NCBI RefSeq assembly: GCF_040939455.1
Contig: NC_134106.1
Coordinates: 87,737,001-87,801,000, forward strand
Length of the DNA stretch: 64,000 nt
Source of the DNA: Microcebus murinus
Lineage: Eukaryota; Chordata; Mammalia; Primates; Cheirogaleidae
Reading direction: 5' to 3'
This document shows, piece after piece, positions 1 through 11,233 of the stretch (its first letter is position 1; every line of letters begins with the position of its first letter). Under the pieces are notes generated by a model. The model saw only the letters and a list, made by a program, of their open reading frames with translations, searched no databases and was not told the DNA's origin. The position numbers and the translations under genes were made by a program.

Positions 1-179
1 CACGTTAAGAACCACCATTTACAATGCAATGTGTTATAGCTCTGCATAGCTTTTTTCCAGTAGTTTCCCAAAGCTGCTAGCTAGGCACAGCCATGTAGCT
101 TGGTGTCCTTTTGTACCCTGTGCTCACCTCCATCTCACACATGGGAATGCATCAAGCCGCCAATCAGGGTCACTGCCAC

Positions 180-268
180 CTCCATTAGACTGTGGGCACT
201 GTTTACCCCCATTGTTCAGCACAGTGCTCAGTATACACTAAATGCTCAATAAATGGAAGGATGAACAG
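180..268 (+). repeat. L2 LINE 3' end
   Basis: The run ending CTAAATGCTCAATAAATGG has the 'cagtgctcagta...aaatgctcaataaa' ending of L2 3' termini. Old and diverged. Confidence 0.6.
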
Positions 269-269
269 T

Positions 270-1240
270 GGTTTAGGGCAAGACACTTGTAACCAGTCTA
301 AGGGGTCTAGAAATGAACTAGCCTCTGTAAGGACTATTGAAGATCCATTTCACAGATAGTTTTACCTCAACATAAACACAGAGAGCTAGTAAGAAGCAAC
401 TCCTGAGAATGGGGTTATAACCAAAGAGATAATCTGCTTGCCATAAAAACTTGATTATTCAAATACTGATTACACAAGTACAACCTCCCTCTTAATCTAA
501 ATTGAGGCCAAGGCTTTGTTTAATTATTTATAAGACAACTTTCTCTCCTCGCCAAAATTTTGCTTGTGCCTTCCAAATCCTTTTTCTCACGTGATTTTAC
601 TGGACTTAGTATACAGAGACTGTAGTTCCATTTGCAAAGTGAACTAGCTAAAGGAAGAAATTTGTTTCGACAGGAAGCTACAAAGACAATATGAAGGAAT
701 ATAAAGTAATGAGAATAGAAGCTTGAATGCTGGCATAGTTGTTTTTAAAAACTCAAATGAGAATTATCCTTCCTAAAAAATTTCTATTTATGAAGGCTTA
801 TGTATATGTAAAAGAGGATTATCAGTGATTTTTAGGGAAAGGAAAGCCCAACTTTTTAGCTAAGCATTCTCAACTCCTGCATAACCAGACCAGAACGTGT
901 GGCATCTTCACCCACTGGTTCAATCACTCTGCAATTCTTGTTGTTCCCTGAGCATGCTTCCTACTCTAATGGTTAGTATGCTGAAATGTCCTCTTCCTTT
1001 TGAGACAGTCCCTGGTTGGGCTTTCCCAGTTGCAGATCTTAGTGATAGCAGCAAGTAGGAATAGAAAAGTAGGAGAATTTTAAAAGGCAGACCGAAGAAG
1101 TGTTCCTTGTGAACAGAAGTTGAACTGGGGAAAGACTGTCTCATTTCCTATTAAACAACTATTTATTTTTTTAAATAGAGTTAAAATAATCGAAAGTTTA
1201 TTCATTTTCTTTTTCTTTTAATCCCCTAAATGTCCTCCAG
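270..1240. other. Unique intronic sequence
   Basis: AT-rich sequence with no exon, RNA gene or repeat that I recognise. I searched the minus strand here for the next CLNK exon (human-like 'RVDKPISKD') and did not find it. Confidence 0.5.
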
Positions 1241-1249
1241 GATGTTCAT

Positions 1250-1490
1250 TTCCATCCATTTAACCAGTATCTACTGAGAACCTCTTACATAAAGGAACTA
1301 GGTGCTGGGGCTAAAGTAGTCCTTGTCCTCATAGAGATGTCACCTACTGACTGACTGCTTTGTGCTAGGCACGGTGCTCTCTCTGTAGCATCACAAGATT
1401 TTATAGGTAAGAAAATGAAGTTTCAGAGAGGGCGAGTAACTGGCCTAAAGGCACAGAGTTACTTAAGTTGGAGCTGTTAAAATGAGAATT
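1250..1490 (+). repeat. L2-like fragment followed by MIR
   Basis: The first ~85 bases resemble the mammal-wide 'ctactgagaacct...aggtgctggggctaaag' repeat. From ~1345 the MIR core is visible: 'tttgtgctaggcacggtgct', then 'aagaaaatgaagtttcagag' and 'aaaggcacagagtta'. Confidence 0.6.
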
Positions 1491-1649
1491 ATAATGTTCT
1501 TCTTGCAAGACTATTTTAAGGATTAAATGTCATTCATTCATTCAACGCAATCTTTATTGAGAAAATTTTTTCTTGACTTCTCTTATCCTGCATTAATTAT
1601 TTTTCCAAACCACTAATCCTTGCCATATTGTGTGTCTGCTATTTACTTA

Positions 1650-1876
1650 TTTATCATTGATCTATATGTTTCACGAGAGAAGGAAATTGGTTATTCACTG
1701 ACATGTCCCCAGAGTCTATAATTGTGTCTGATTCTAGCAGGCACCAAAGACATATCTCTTGAATACATTTGCTGAGTGGATGATTGGCGTGTTTAGCTTG
1801 GTGCCTATATAAAAGGGAAGTGTTCAATATTTCATCACTCGTCTAACTTTCTCAATCTCTATTGGAAATATTGTGC
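1650..1876 (+). repeat. Left arm of a long inverted repeat flanking the L1
   Basis: This ~227-bp block recurs as its reverse complement at 9005-9230, by eye about 85-90% identical over the whole length with one or two small gaps. Shared landmarks include GTCCCCAGAGTC, AATTGTGTCTGATTCTAGCA, GGCGTGTTTAGCTTGGTGCC and GTTCAATATTTCATC. Part of the arm resembles an L2/MIR-type 3' end, but the rest is not a repeat I know. No similarity continues outside the arms. Confidence 0.85.
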
Positions 1877-1922
1877 GAAAATGGAATTGCTTGGTAAAAT
1901 TTGTAGCTTCCTTTTCTTATGC

Positions 1923-1937
1923 AAATTAACAAAAGCA
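1923..1937 (+). repeat. Left target-site duplication of the L1
   Basis: AAATTAACAAAAGCA matches 8515-8529 exactly (15/15). It fixes the 5' end of the L1 at 1938. Confidence 0.95.
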
Positions 1938-3458
1938 GGGGGGAGGATCAAGATGGCGGACAAAAAAACACCACCAGACAGAGTGTCTCTGCAAAAAAGA
2001 CAGATTCTAGCAGAAATTAGAAAAAAGAAGCAAGAAGACGAGCATACAGCGGATGAGGGCTGGAAGGAGGGGTACCTGAGACCCCGGGGGGGACTCCACG
2101 GGAGGAGGCTGCGAAGGAGAACTGGAAGCTGAGACCGCCGGAGCAGCCTGCAGACCAGCGGCAAGGGTAGGTGGCTTTGCCCTTTCCCCTCCCCTGCATC
2201 TGGGACTGCTGGTGGGCTCCCCAGTGGGTGGAGAGACCTGCGGACACCAGCCCAGAGATGGCCGCCGTCAGCTAGCGGTGAGCCTGTAGCGACGCGGCAC
2301 CAGGCTCCCAACTCCCTCCTGGCACCTCTGTGTGCACAGACCTGAGCCGCGTGGCAGGCGCCATATTGCCTCCTCTTCCCCTCCCCTGACCCTACCTGCG
2401 GCTGCCCAGAGAGACAATACAGCCACCAGCCGGACCCACCTCCAGAGAGCGGGACCTTCCCTTTTGGGACCCTACAGCTGACTCAGGGGAACTCAGACTG
2501 TGAGCTCCCTACCCGCCAGCCCTCACAGGTGCTGCTGGCACGGTGTTCCCAGGAGAACGGTGCAGACTCAGAGGCTGAGAGACATAGACCCAGCTTGGGC
2601 TCCCTGTGGATGAATTGGGACTGGCACTCCTCTCCCTGGTGGGGATACAGTTTGAACTCTGGGACCCAGAGGTCGGACCTGCAGACCAGATCCCGTGCAC
2701 CCAGGTCTAGCATTGCCCGGGACACAGAAGGGATATATGTGAACAGCCTACTGAGGTGTGTGTGGCATCAGGGGCAGATCAACATACTAGAGGGCAACCC
2801 TCCTCCCAAAAGGAGGCCGTAAGCCCAGCCCAGGTGGCGTTTCTGCACAGGGAACCTCCCTGCAAGCATCACAATCCGGGGAGGCCTGGTGGCGTGTGGT
2901 CTGGCCTGCTGGCAGAGGCCCAGGAGTAGCTGCGGAATTGGGGAGGGTGGAAAGAAGCCAGGCCCGCTCCAGACTGCAGAGCTCAGACAGCCCCACCCCC
3001 ACAAGAAGACTTTCTGGCTGAGCAGGCCATTCCAGCCCCGCCCTGACAGTTTTTCCTGGAAGCAGAGAACAGAACTTTGACCCCTGCTAACGGCATTGGA
3101 GGTACCTGAAGGCAGGCTTACCCAACCCAGCTCTGCCCAGAACAAGAGCTGATAACAGGACACAAAAACAATAGCATAGCCTGTTCCTCCAAGCAAGCGC
3201 CACCTACTGACAGGGACGGCATCCTGCACAGCCTTTTCAGGGCACCCACTGACTCATTATACAGGGAGTGGTCGAATCTCACCCACAGACACCACCTAAC
3301 AGCTCTGAAACTAAACAAGGCATGTGAATACCCAAACAAAAACCTAAAGGAAAGAAACAACAACTGATTGACATGGGAAGAAATCAGCAAAGGAACTCAG
3401 GAAATATGAAGAACCAAATGGAAAACACACCCCCAAAGAGGAGCACCAGCCCCTAGAA
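1938..3458 (+). promoter_or_regulatory. L1 5'UTR / internal promoter
   Basis: GC-rich leader from the element's first base to ORF1. In primate L1s this region carries an internal RNA polymerase II promoter and often an antisense promoter. Several ORFs on both strands here are by-products of base composition. One antisense ORF (1859-2311) runs out across the element's 5' boundary (see findings). Confidence 0.75.
1949..1959 (+). promoter_or_regulatory. YY1 motif at the L1 5' end
   Basis: CAAGATGGCGG lies 12 bases from the element's first base. A YY1 site at this position directs accurate transcription initiation in human L1. Confidence 0.65.
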
Positions 3459-4376
3459 ATGGACACCAACCAAAATCAGGCAACCAAAATGACAGAAGAG
3501 GAATTTCGTATGTGGATCATAAGAACACTCACCGACCTGCAACAACAACTCAATAACCAACACAAAGAAACCACAAAAAGCCTCCAGGACCTAGAACAAA
3601 AGTTCACTAAAGAAATAGACACAATGAAGAAAAGTTTAACCAAACTCCTGGAAATGAAGAATCAAATCAGGGAACTACAAAATACAGTGGAAAGTCTCAA
3701 GAACAGGGTAGATCAAACAGAAGGAAGAATCTCAGAGCTTGAAGATAACACCCTCCAACTAAATAAATCCGTCACAGAGATAGAGCAGAGAAACAAGAGA
3801 AAAGAGCAAAGCCTACAAGACCTGTGGGATTATGTGAAGAAACCTAATGTGAGGGTCATAGGTTTACCAGAGGGGGAAGAAGACAACACTCAAGGGTTGG
3901 ACAAGCTATTTGAAGATATAATAGAGGAAAATTTTCCAGGCCTTGCTCAAAATCTTGATATACAAGTTCAAGAAGCTAAGAGGACCCCTGTGAGATTCAA
4001 TACAAACAGGAAGATGTCACAACATGCAGTCATCAGACTGACCAAAATATCAACTAAAGAGGCCCTTCTAAGAGCTATAAGATGAAAGAAGCAAGTGACA
4101 TACAAGGGAAAGCCAATTCGCATAACACCAGACTTCTCTAATGAGACTATACAAGCAAGGAGAGACTGGGGCCCCATTCTCACTCTTCTGAAACAAAATA
4201 ATGCCCAGCCTAGAATCCTATTCCCTGCAAAACTAAGCTTCATATATGAAGGAGAAATAAAGACATTCTCAAACAAGCAAAGTCTCAGAGAATTCACCAA
4301 GACAAGACCAGCCCTACAAGAAGTACTCAAAACAGTGTTACGCACGGAACACTGTAATAAAAACTCACGAATATAA
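3459..4376 (+). pseudogene. L1 ORF1 (RNA-binding protein), interrupted by one stop
   Basis: The frame opens with ATG at 3459 and runs to TGA at 4083-4085; the same frame resumes to TAA at 4374-4376, so the ancestral length is about 305 codons. Residues ~25-110 form heptad coiled coil (for example LKNRVDQTEGRISELEDNT). Next come the RRM-like part (NVRVIGLPEGEEDN) and the C-terminal domain (ITPDFSNETIQARRDWGPIL). Intact ORF1p trimerises and packages L1 RNA. The premature stop falls in the RRM/CTD junction and would remove the C-terminal domain. The stop arises where an Arg/Lys-rich stretch is expected, consistent with a point mutation. Confidence 0.9.
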
Positions 4377-4415
4377 AAACAACCAAAACCCAAAGATTAA
4401 AGGCCAGATATTACA

Positions 4416-7400
4416 ATGGCTCAAGAGAGAAATCAAAGTAACAACATCCAGCCCAACAGAATGAACAGTAATCTACCTTACCTATCAGTTCTCTCAATAA
4501 ATGTGAATGGCTTAAACTCTCCACTCAAGAGACATAGGCTGGCTGAATGGATAAGAAAATATAGGCCAAGTATATGCTGTCTTCAGGAAAACATCTAAAC
4601 TGCAAGGATGCATATAGATTAAAAGTAAAAGGGTGGAGATCAGTATTCCAGGCAAGTGGAAGCCAAAAGAAGGCTAGTGTGGCAGTTCTAATTTCAGACA
4701 ATTTAGTTTTTAAACTAAAGTGAAAGACAAAGAGGGTCATTATATAATGGTGAAGGGCACACTTCAACAAGAAAGAGATAACAATTTTAAATATATATGC
4801 ACCCAACTTAGGGGCACCCAGTTTCATAAAGCAAACCTTACTGGATCTAAGCAAATGGATTAATAGCAACTACATAATCAATGGAGATTTCAACACACCC
4901 ACTGAAGGCTCAAGACAGATCCTACAAACAGAAAATTAATAAAGAAATAATGGACTTAAACAAAACCCTGAAACAATTGGGTCTGACTGACATCTACAGG
5001 ACATTCTACCCCAAATCTACTGAATATACATTCTTCACATCAGCTCACGGGACATTCTCTAAGATTGACCATATCCTAGGACACAAAGTAAATCTCAAAA
5101 AATTTAAAAAAATAGAAATCATACCATGTACCTTCTCAGATCACAGTGGAATAAAACTAGAAATCAACCCTAACAGAAACTCACATTTCTACACAAAAAC
5201 ATGGAAATTAAACAACCTCCTATTAATGATTACTTCATAAATGAAGAAATCAAGACGGAAATAAAAAAATTCTATGAAGCAAACGACAATGGAGAGACAA
5301 GTTATCAAATACTCTGGGACACAGCTAAAGCAGTTCTGAGAGGAAAGTTTATCTCCATAAATGCTTATAACCAAAAGACAAAAAGATCACAAATAGACAA
5401 TCTAACGAAACGACTCAAAGAGCTGGAAAAAGAAGAACAGACCAACCCCAAACCCAGCAGAAGAAGTGAAATCAACAAGATCAAATCAGAGCTAAACAAA
5501 ATTGAAAACAGGGATGCTATTCAGGAGATTAATAAAACAAAAAGTTGGTTCTTTGAAAAAATAAACAAAATTGACACACCATTGGCTAAGCTAACGAAAA
5601 GCAGCAAAGAGAAATCTCTAATAAGCTCCATCAGGAACAAAAAAGGAGATATCACAACTGATCCCAAAGAGATACAAGATATAATTTATGAATACTACAA
5701 AAATCTTTATGCACACAAACTGGAAAATGTGGAGGAAATGGACAAAGTTCTAGAAACACACAGCCTCCCTAGGCTCAACCAGGAAGAAATAGATTCCCTG
5801 AATAGACCAATCTCTAGTGCTGAAATAGAAACAGCAATTTAAAATCTCCCTAAAAAGAAAAATCCCGGTCCAGATGGTTTCACACCCGAATTTTACCACA
5901 CTTACAAAGAAGAACTAGTACTTATCTTGCAGAAACTATTCCACAACATCGAGAAGAATGGAAACCTCCCCGACACCTTTTATGAAGTGAATATTACTCT
6001 GATACCAAAACCAGGAAAGGATGCAACAAAAAAAGAAAACTACAGACCAATATCCCTAATGAATATAGATGCAAAAATTTTCAACAAAATCTTAGCTAAC
6101 CAAATCCAGACGCTTATCAAAAAAATAATCCATCACGACCAAGTGGGCTTCATCCCAGGGATGCAGGGATGGTTCAACATATGTAAATCTATAAATGCAA
6201 TTCACCACGTAAACAGAAGCAAAAACAAAGACCACATGATTCTTTCAATAGATGCAGAAAAAGCTTTTGACAAAATTCAACACCCTTTCATGATAAGGAC
6301 ACTTAAGAAAATAGACATAGAAGGGACATACCTAAAAATGATACAAGCCATATATGACAGACCCATAGCCAACATCATACTGAATGAGGAAAAATTGAAA
6401 TCATTCCCACTTAGAACTGGAACCAGACAAGGCTGCCCACTATCTCCACTTCTGTTCAACATAGTGCTGGAAGTCTTGGCTACAGCAATCAGACAGGAAA
6501 ATGGAATTAAAGGTATCCAAATAGGGGCAGAAGAGATCAAACTTTCACTGTTTGCTGATGATATGATATTATATCTAGAAAACCCCAAGATTCAACCAAG
6601 AAACTCCTGGAACTGATCAATGAATTTAGTAAAGTCTCAGGATACAAAATCAATACACGGAAATCAGAGGCATTCATATACGCCAACAACAATCTAATTG
6701 AGAACCAAATCAAAGACTCAATTCCCTTCACAATAGCAACAAAGAAATTAAAGTACCTAGGAATATACTTAACCAAGGAGGTAAAAGACCTCTACAGGGA
6801 GATCTATGAAACACTGAGGAAGGAAATAGCAGAGGATGTAAACAGGTGGAAATCCAAACCATGCTCGTGGATCGGCAGACTCAACATCATCAAAATGTCT
6901 ATACTACCCAAACTGATCTACAGATTCAATGCAATACCTATTAAAATCCCATCAGCATTCTTCACAGATATAGAAAAAATAATTTTACGCTTCGTATGGA
7001 ACCAAAGAAGACCCCGAATATCAAGAGCAATTCTAGGCAACAAAAACAAAATGGGAGGCATTAATATGCCAGATATCTAACTATACTACAAAGCTGTAGT
7101 AATTAAATCAATATGGTATTGGCACAAAAATAGGAATATGGACCAGTGGAACAGATGTGAGAATCCTGATATAAAACCATCCTCATATAGCTATCTAATC
7201 TTTGACAAAGCAGACAAAAACATACGCTGGGGAAAAGAATCCCTTTTCAATAAATGGTGCTGGGAAAACTGGATAGCCACCTGTAGAAGGCTAAAGCAGG
7301 ACCCACACCTTTCACCTCTCACAAAAATCAACTCACGCTGGATAACAGACTTAAACCTAAGATATGAAACTATTAGAATTCTAGAGGAAAAAGTTGGAAA

Positions 7401-8281
7401 CACTCTCCTAGACATCGGCCTAGGCAAAGAGTTTATGAAGAAGTCCCCAAAGGCAATCACAGCAGCAACAAAAATAAATAAATGGGACATGATCAAACTA
7501 CAAAGCTTCTGCACAGCCAAAGAAATAGTCATGAAAGTAAACAGACAACCTACAGAATGGGAGAAAATTTTTGCATTCTATGCATCCGATAAGGGACTGA
7601 TAACTAGAATATACTTAGAACTCACGAAAATCAGGAAGAAAAAATCAAATAACCTCATTAAAAAATGGGCAAAGGACTTGAACAGAAACTTTTCTAAAGA
7701 AGACAGAAGAATGGCCAACAAACATATGAAAAAATGCCCAACATCTCTAATCAGTGAAATGCAAATCAAAACCACAATGAGATATCACTTAACTCCAGTG
7801 AGAATGGCCTTTATCAAAAAGTCTCCGAACAATAAATGCTGGCGTGGATGCGGAGAGAGAGGAACACTCCTACACTGCTGGTGGGACTGCAAACTAGTTC
7901 AACCTCTGTGGAAAGCAATATGGAGATAACCTTAAAGCGATACAAGTGAATCTACCATTTGATCCAGCAATCCCATTGCTGGGCATCTGCCCCAAAGATC
8001 CAATGACACTCTACAAAAAAGACACCTGCACTCGAATGTTTATAGCAGCACAATTCATAATTGCAAGGCTGTGGAAACAGCCCAAGTGCCCATCAATCCA
8101 AGAATGGATTAATAAAATGTGGTATATGTATACCATGGAGTACTATTCAGCTCTAAGAAACAATGGTGATATAGCACATCTTATATTTTCCTGGTTAGAG
8201 CTGGAACCCATACTATTAAGTGAAGTTTCCCAAGAATGGAAAAACAAGCACCACATATACTCACCAGCAAATTGGTATTAA
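4416..8281 (+). pseudogene. L1 ORF2 (endonuclease/reverse transcriptase), multiply broken
   Basis: The order of domains is intact but the reading frame is not. The endonuclease start (VLSINVNGLNSPLKRHRLA) ends at a stop at 4596-4598. Endonuclease remnants continue at 4881-5240, the frame shifts near 5200-5240, there is a stop at 5840-5842, the RT palm carries [12 protein letters not shown] and the FADD catalytic box at 6551-6562, the frame shifts again near 6600, there is a stop at 7078-7080, and a last shift occurs near 7930. The C-terminal Cys-rich segment ([18 protein letters not shown]) is at about 7837-7890. At least three frameshifts and several stops mean no functional ORF2p. Confidence 0.92.
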
Positions 8282-8337
8282 CTGAACAGCACCTAAGTTG
8301 TCACATAGATACTATAGTAATAGGTTATTGAGCAGGT

Positions 8338-8358
8338 GGGAGGGGGGAGGGCTGCGGG
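8338..8358 (+). other. G-quadruplex motif in the L1 3'UTR
   Basis: Four G-runs of 3, 6, 3 and 3 separated by loops of 1, 1 and 4 bases fit the G3+N1-7 pattern. A second G-rich run follows at ~8426-8440. Confidence 0.7.
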
Positions 8359-8514
8359 TATATACATATATAATGAGTGAGATGTGCACCATCTGGGGGA
8401 TGGTCATGCTGGAGACTCAGACTTGTGGGGGGAGGGAGGAAAATGGGCATTTATTGAAACCTTAAAATCTGTACCCCAATAATATGCTGAAATAAAAAAT
8501 AAATAAATAAATAA

Positions 8515-8529
8515 AAATTAACAAAAGCA
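8515..8529 (+). repeat. Right target-site duplication of the L1
   Basis: Identical to 1923-1937; it follows the (AAAT)n tail directly. Confidence 0.95.
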
Positions 8530-9004
8530 CTCAGATTAAGTAGATAAACAAAGTGAACATGTAATGCACAAGGAAGAAATTTGAATATTCAAAAGTATGT
8601 TCACCTTGCTAATAAGTGTGGTTCAGACGAATAAAAGAACAACAAAATATATATTTTTTTAAATTATGATTTAAAAAAATAATAGCTATTTTTGGTGAGA
8701 TGTCTATGAGGTGGACATTCCCATATAAAACTTCTGTGAATGTAAATGGAAACAATTTTTGAGAAGGAAAATTTCACAGTATATACTAAAAGCCTTTAAA
8801 ATGTTTCCACTAAATGGTTTAGTAAAATAAATAAAAATCTCACAATGGAGTATGCTTTCTCTATAAAAAGTTACACTTATGCATGTTTGTTTATCACATT
8901 GGAAAGTATTTTATAAGCAGAACTTAATGTTAAAAGAAAAGAAAACCAGATATATACTAAACAAGGATACCCTCCATAACATATATTTGCTTAGAAAATA
9001 TTAC
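8530..9004. other. AT-rich spacer between L1 and right inverted-repeat arm
   Basis: No gene or repeat recognised. Removing the L1 and one target duplication would leave about 530 bp between the two inverted arms. Confidence 0.5.
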
Positions 9005-9230
9005 ACACAATATTTCTGATAAAGATTGAGCGAGTAAGATGAGGGATGAAATATTGAACACGTCCTCTTTATATAGGCACCAAGCTAAACACGCCAACAT
9101 CCACTCAATAAATTTATTCAAGAAATATGTCTTTGGTGCCTGCTAGAATCAGACACAATTATGGACTCTGGGGACAGGTCAGCGAACACACAATTCCCTT
9201 CTCTCATGAAACAGACAGACCAATAATAAA
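9005..9230 (-). repeat. Right arm of the long inverted repeat
   Basis: Reverse complement of 1650-1876 by eye over the full length, about 85-90% identical. Similarity stops on both sides. Confidence 0.85.
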
Positions 9231-9439
9231 ATGCACCATGAAATACATCAAAGTGTTATGACCAATAAGTTTGCAATCCCAAGGGTGATTAAATTTGTAT
9301 TTTATGCATTTCTGCATTAAGAAAATTAAATGTTAGCAAATGTTTTACTATAAATAAAATTCTATATATATGCTTAGAGCATTTGAATTTACAAGATATT
9401 TTCATAAAATTATCTTTTTGTGGCCTCCAAACAGCCTTT

Positions 9440-9710
9440 GGATATAAGCATGGTAGAGATTTGTATTTCTGTTTTGTGGATGAAGTTACAAAGAGGCTCA
9501 GAAAGGTTGTGTGACTTACTTACTATCACCCCGTTCACAGTTGGCAATGTTGGGCTGAGAAGCTGGCCAATATATCACGATAAAATGGTGTATTATAATC
9601 AGAAACACTTGAGTTCAAACTCTGATTCTGGAGAACGCAATGAGCATCAGATTAAAGTCCTTAACCTGTTGCTTGGCTCATAGTAAATCTTTAACAAATG
9701 TTAATTCTCC
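9440..9710 (+). repeat. Two MIR fragments
   Basis: 9440-9560 has the MIR core ('tggatgaagttacaaagagg', 'ctcagaaaggttgtgtgac'). 9585-9710 has 'tgagttcaaactctgattct' and 'cttggctcatagtaaatct', with the middle of the consensus deleted. Confidence 0.65.
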
Positions 9711-9896
9711 TCTCTGCTAGATGCTTATTCAGTAGGACCATGATCCCACCAGTCTTAGGAGTCAGCTCCTCTCCCAGTAAGCTTGACCTGCTCCTAACCT
9801 AAAGAGGTGCCTTAGGGAACAAGAGATGAGGCAGCTCCCAGTCGGTTGGGAAGTGCCCTACGCTTGTTTGCTTCCCAGGGTCCAGCCTTTACTCAC

Positions 9897-10003
9897 TTCT
9901 TTCAGTCTCATCTGCATGCTCCAGCTTTGCTCCCCAGTGGGGCTAGAGGTCTTGGCTTCTGACGGAAGGGGAGTGTCTATCACACTCTTGAAATAGCGTG
10001 TAT
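9897..10003 (-). CDS. CLNK: CLNK coding exon (YFK...RLKE), partial gene
   Basis: Reads on the minus strand after a polypyrimidine tract and CAG acceptor (just above 10003) to a GTGAGT donor (9891-9896). The 107 nt begin in phase 1: two bases complete a GAT (Asp) codon with the G from exon 11234-11378. The following 35 codons include TRYFKSVIDTPLPSEAKTSS and end in RLKE in phase 0. As I recall it, human CLNK reads D-THYFKVAMDTPLPLDTR...TRLE here. Full-length CLNK is an SH2 adaptor of immune receptor signalling, related to SLP-76 and BLNK. This exon joins the tyrosine-rich N-terminus to the proline-rich middle, which is not in view. Confidence 0.93.
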
Positions 10004-10049
10004 CTGTGCAAACAGAAAAATATTAAAGTCATACTTTATGTGGACTCAG

Positions 10050-10225
10050 CACATTATAATTTACAAAATATCTGGATATTTATAGACTCATTAAATCATC
10101 ACAATGTAGGCATGAGGCAGATAATTACACTTCCACTTAACAGATGAGGAGACTGAGGCGTGAAGAGGAGAAATTACTCCTCTTGGCTTACACAAATAAA
10201 TGCCAAAGTCTGGACTTGAACACCT
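10050..10225 (+). repeat. MIR
   Basis: Near-complete core: 'actcattaaatcatcacaat', 'acagatgaggagactgaggc', 'tctggacttgaacac'. Confidence 0.75.
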
Positions 10226-10289
10226 TTCATTTTCTTATCCACCTAAGAAATTCTACTAATCCTTCAATATTTGTGCTATTTCACATCCT

Positions 10290-10515
10290 TTAAAAATTTC
10301 CTATGTATCTCCTACCTATACCTCTCCAAGGCTCCCCTTTCTACATTAAGCACTTAATATATTCTATTCTATCACATTTGATCTGTCTGTTTTTACGACT
10401 AGATTGTGACCTTCCTGAGGGCATGGGTTGTGCTTTGTTTGTCTTTGTGTCCCCTGATCAATCTAACTGACACAGAGTAAATACTTAGTAAATGCTTGTT
10501 GAATAAATGAACAAA
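10290..10515 (+). repeat. L2 3' end
   Basis: Shows 'gattgtgaccttcctgaggg', 'tttgtgtcccctgatcaatc' and 'aaatgcttgttgaataaatg', the standard L2 terminal layout. Confidence 0.8.
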
Positions 10516-10929
10516 GGAATGCCATGATTATTTACAAGAGGATTCTCTCCAAAGAAACTTTTATAGATTCATTTCAGCGGTCAAGCCCTCAGAAATCATG
10601 AATGCTTCCTCTTTTCCCTTGCAATGGTATGTCATATCTAAAGTTCAGAGAACTTACTAAAGCTGCCCTATGTGCACCATTTAGAAAGAGACAAAGGTGA
10701 CTATGAAATTAGGTCTTCTTTACTCCTAACAAGCGTGGCTTTACTGCCATGCCCTGGTACTGCTTATGGGATGGCTACCTGCAAAACGAATCAACCAAGT
10801 TACAAAGTCTTTTCTTCCACTCTACTCCCCCATATGCAAACTCCATCTTAACATTTCCCTTATTGCCCAAATACATCTTTTCCACCTTGTGCCATGTTCA
10901 TTAGTTGTTCCTCAAGAAAAGTATCATCA

Positions 10930-11165
10930 TGATAATATTAGCTAAGAGTTATAGACCTCTGACTCTGTACCAGGTCCTCTGGCTAGAACTCAACATACGT
11001 CTTTCACATAAACTTCAAAAGAGCTCTCTGGGGTAAGTTCTATTATTATGAACCCCATTTTCAGATAGAGAAAGTGAGTTTTAGAAACTTGCTTAAGATC
11101 ACACAATTAGTAAGCCTTGGAAGAAGAATTTTAACCTAGGGTTGTTTAATTCAGAAACTGCACCT
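10930..11165 (+). repeat. MIR
   Basis: Contains 'ctctgtaccaggtcctctgg', 'ttattatgaaccccattttc' and 'agatcacacaattagtaagc'. It ends ~70 bp before the CLNK exon border. Confidence 0.7.
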
Positions 11166-11233
11166 TTAATTACTATGCAATATGGCAGCATGGATATGCG
11201 TCTTTGGATTTTAGGCAGACCCCTGAGTGTTAC

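Larger units (their letters stand above)
1938..8514 (+). mobile_element. Full-length LINE-1 retrotransposon (6577 bp), inactive
   Basis: The element starts with a G-run and GATCAAGATGGCGG, has a ~1.5-kb GC-rich 5'UTR, a broken ORF1 (3459-4376), a broken ORF2 (4416-8281), a G-rich 3'UTR and an (AAAT)n/AATAAA tail. It is bounded by perfect 15-bp target duplications, so this is one canonical target-primed insertion. Both ORFs carry nonsense or frameshift changes, so it cannot move autonomously. It is antisense to CLNK and lies 3' (lower coordinates) of the last CLNK exon found here, the orientation best tolerated in introns. Confidence 0.95.

Noticed and set aside
1881..2132. 83-codon plus-strand ORF across the L1 5' boundary
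   Set aside because: Starts in flanking DNA and reads into L1 5'UTR; no recognisable protein.
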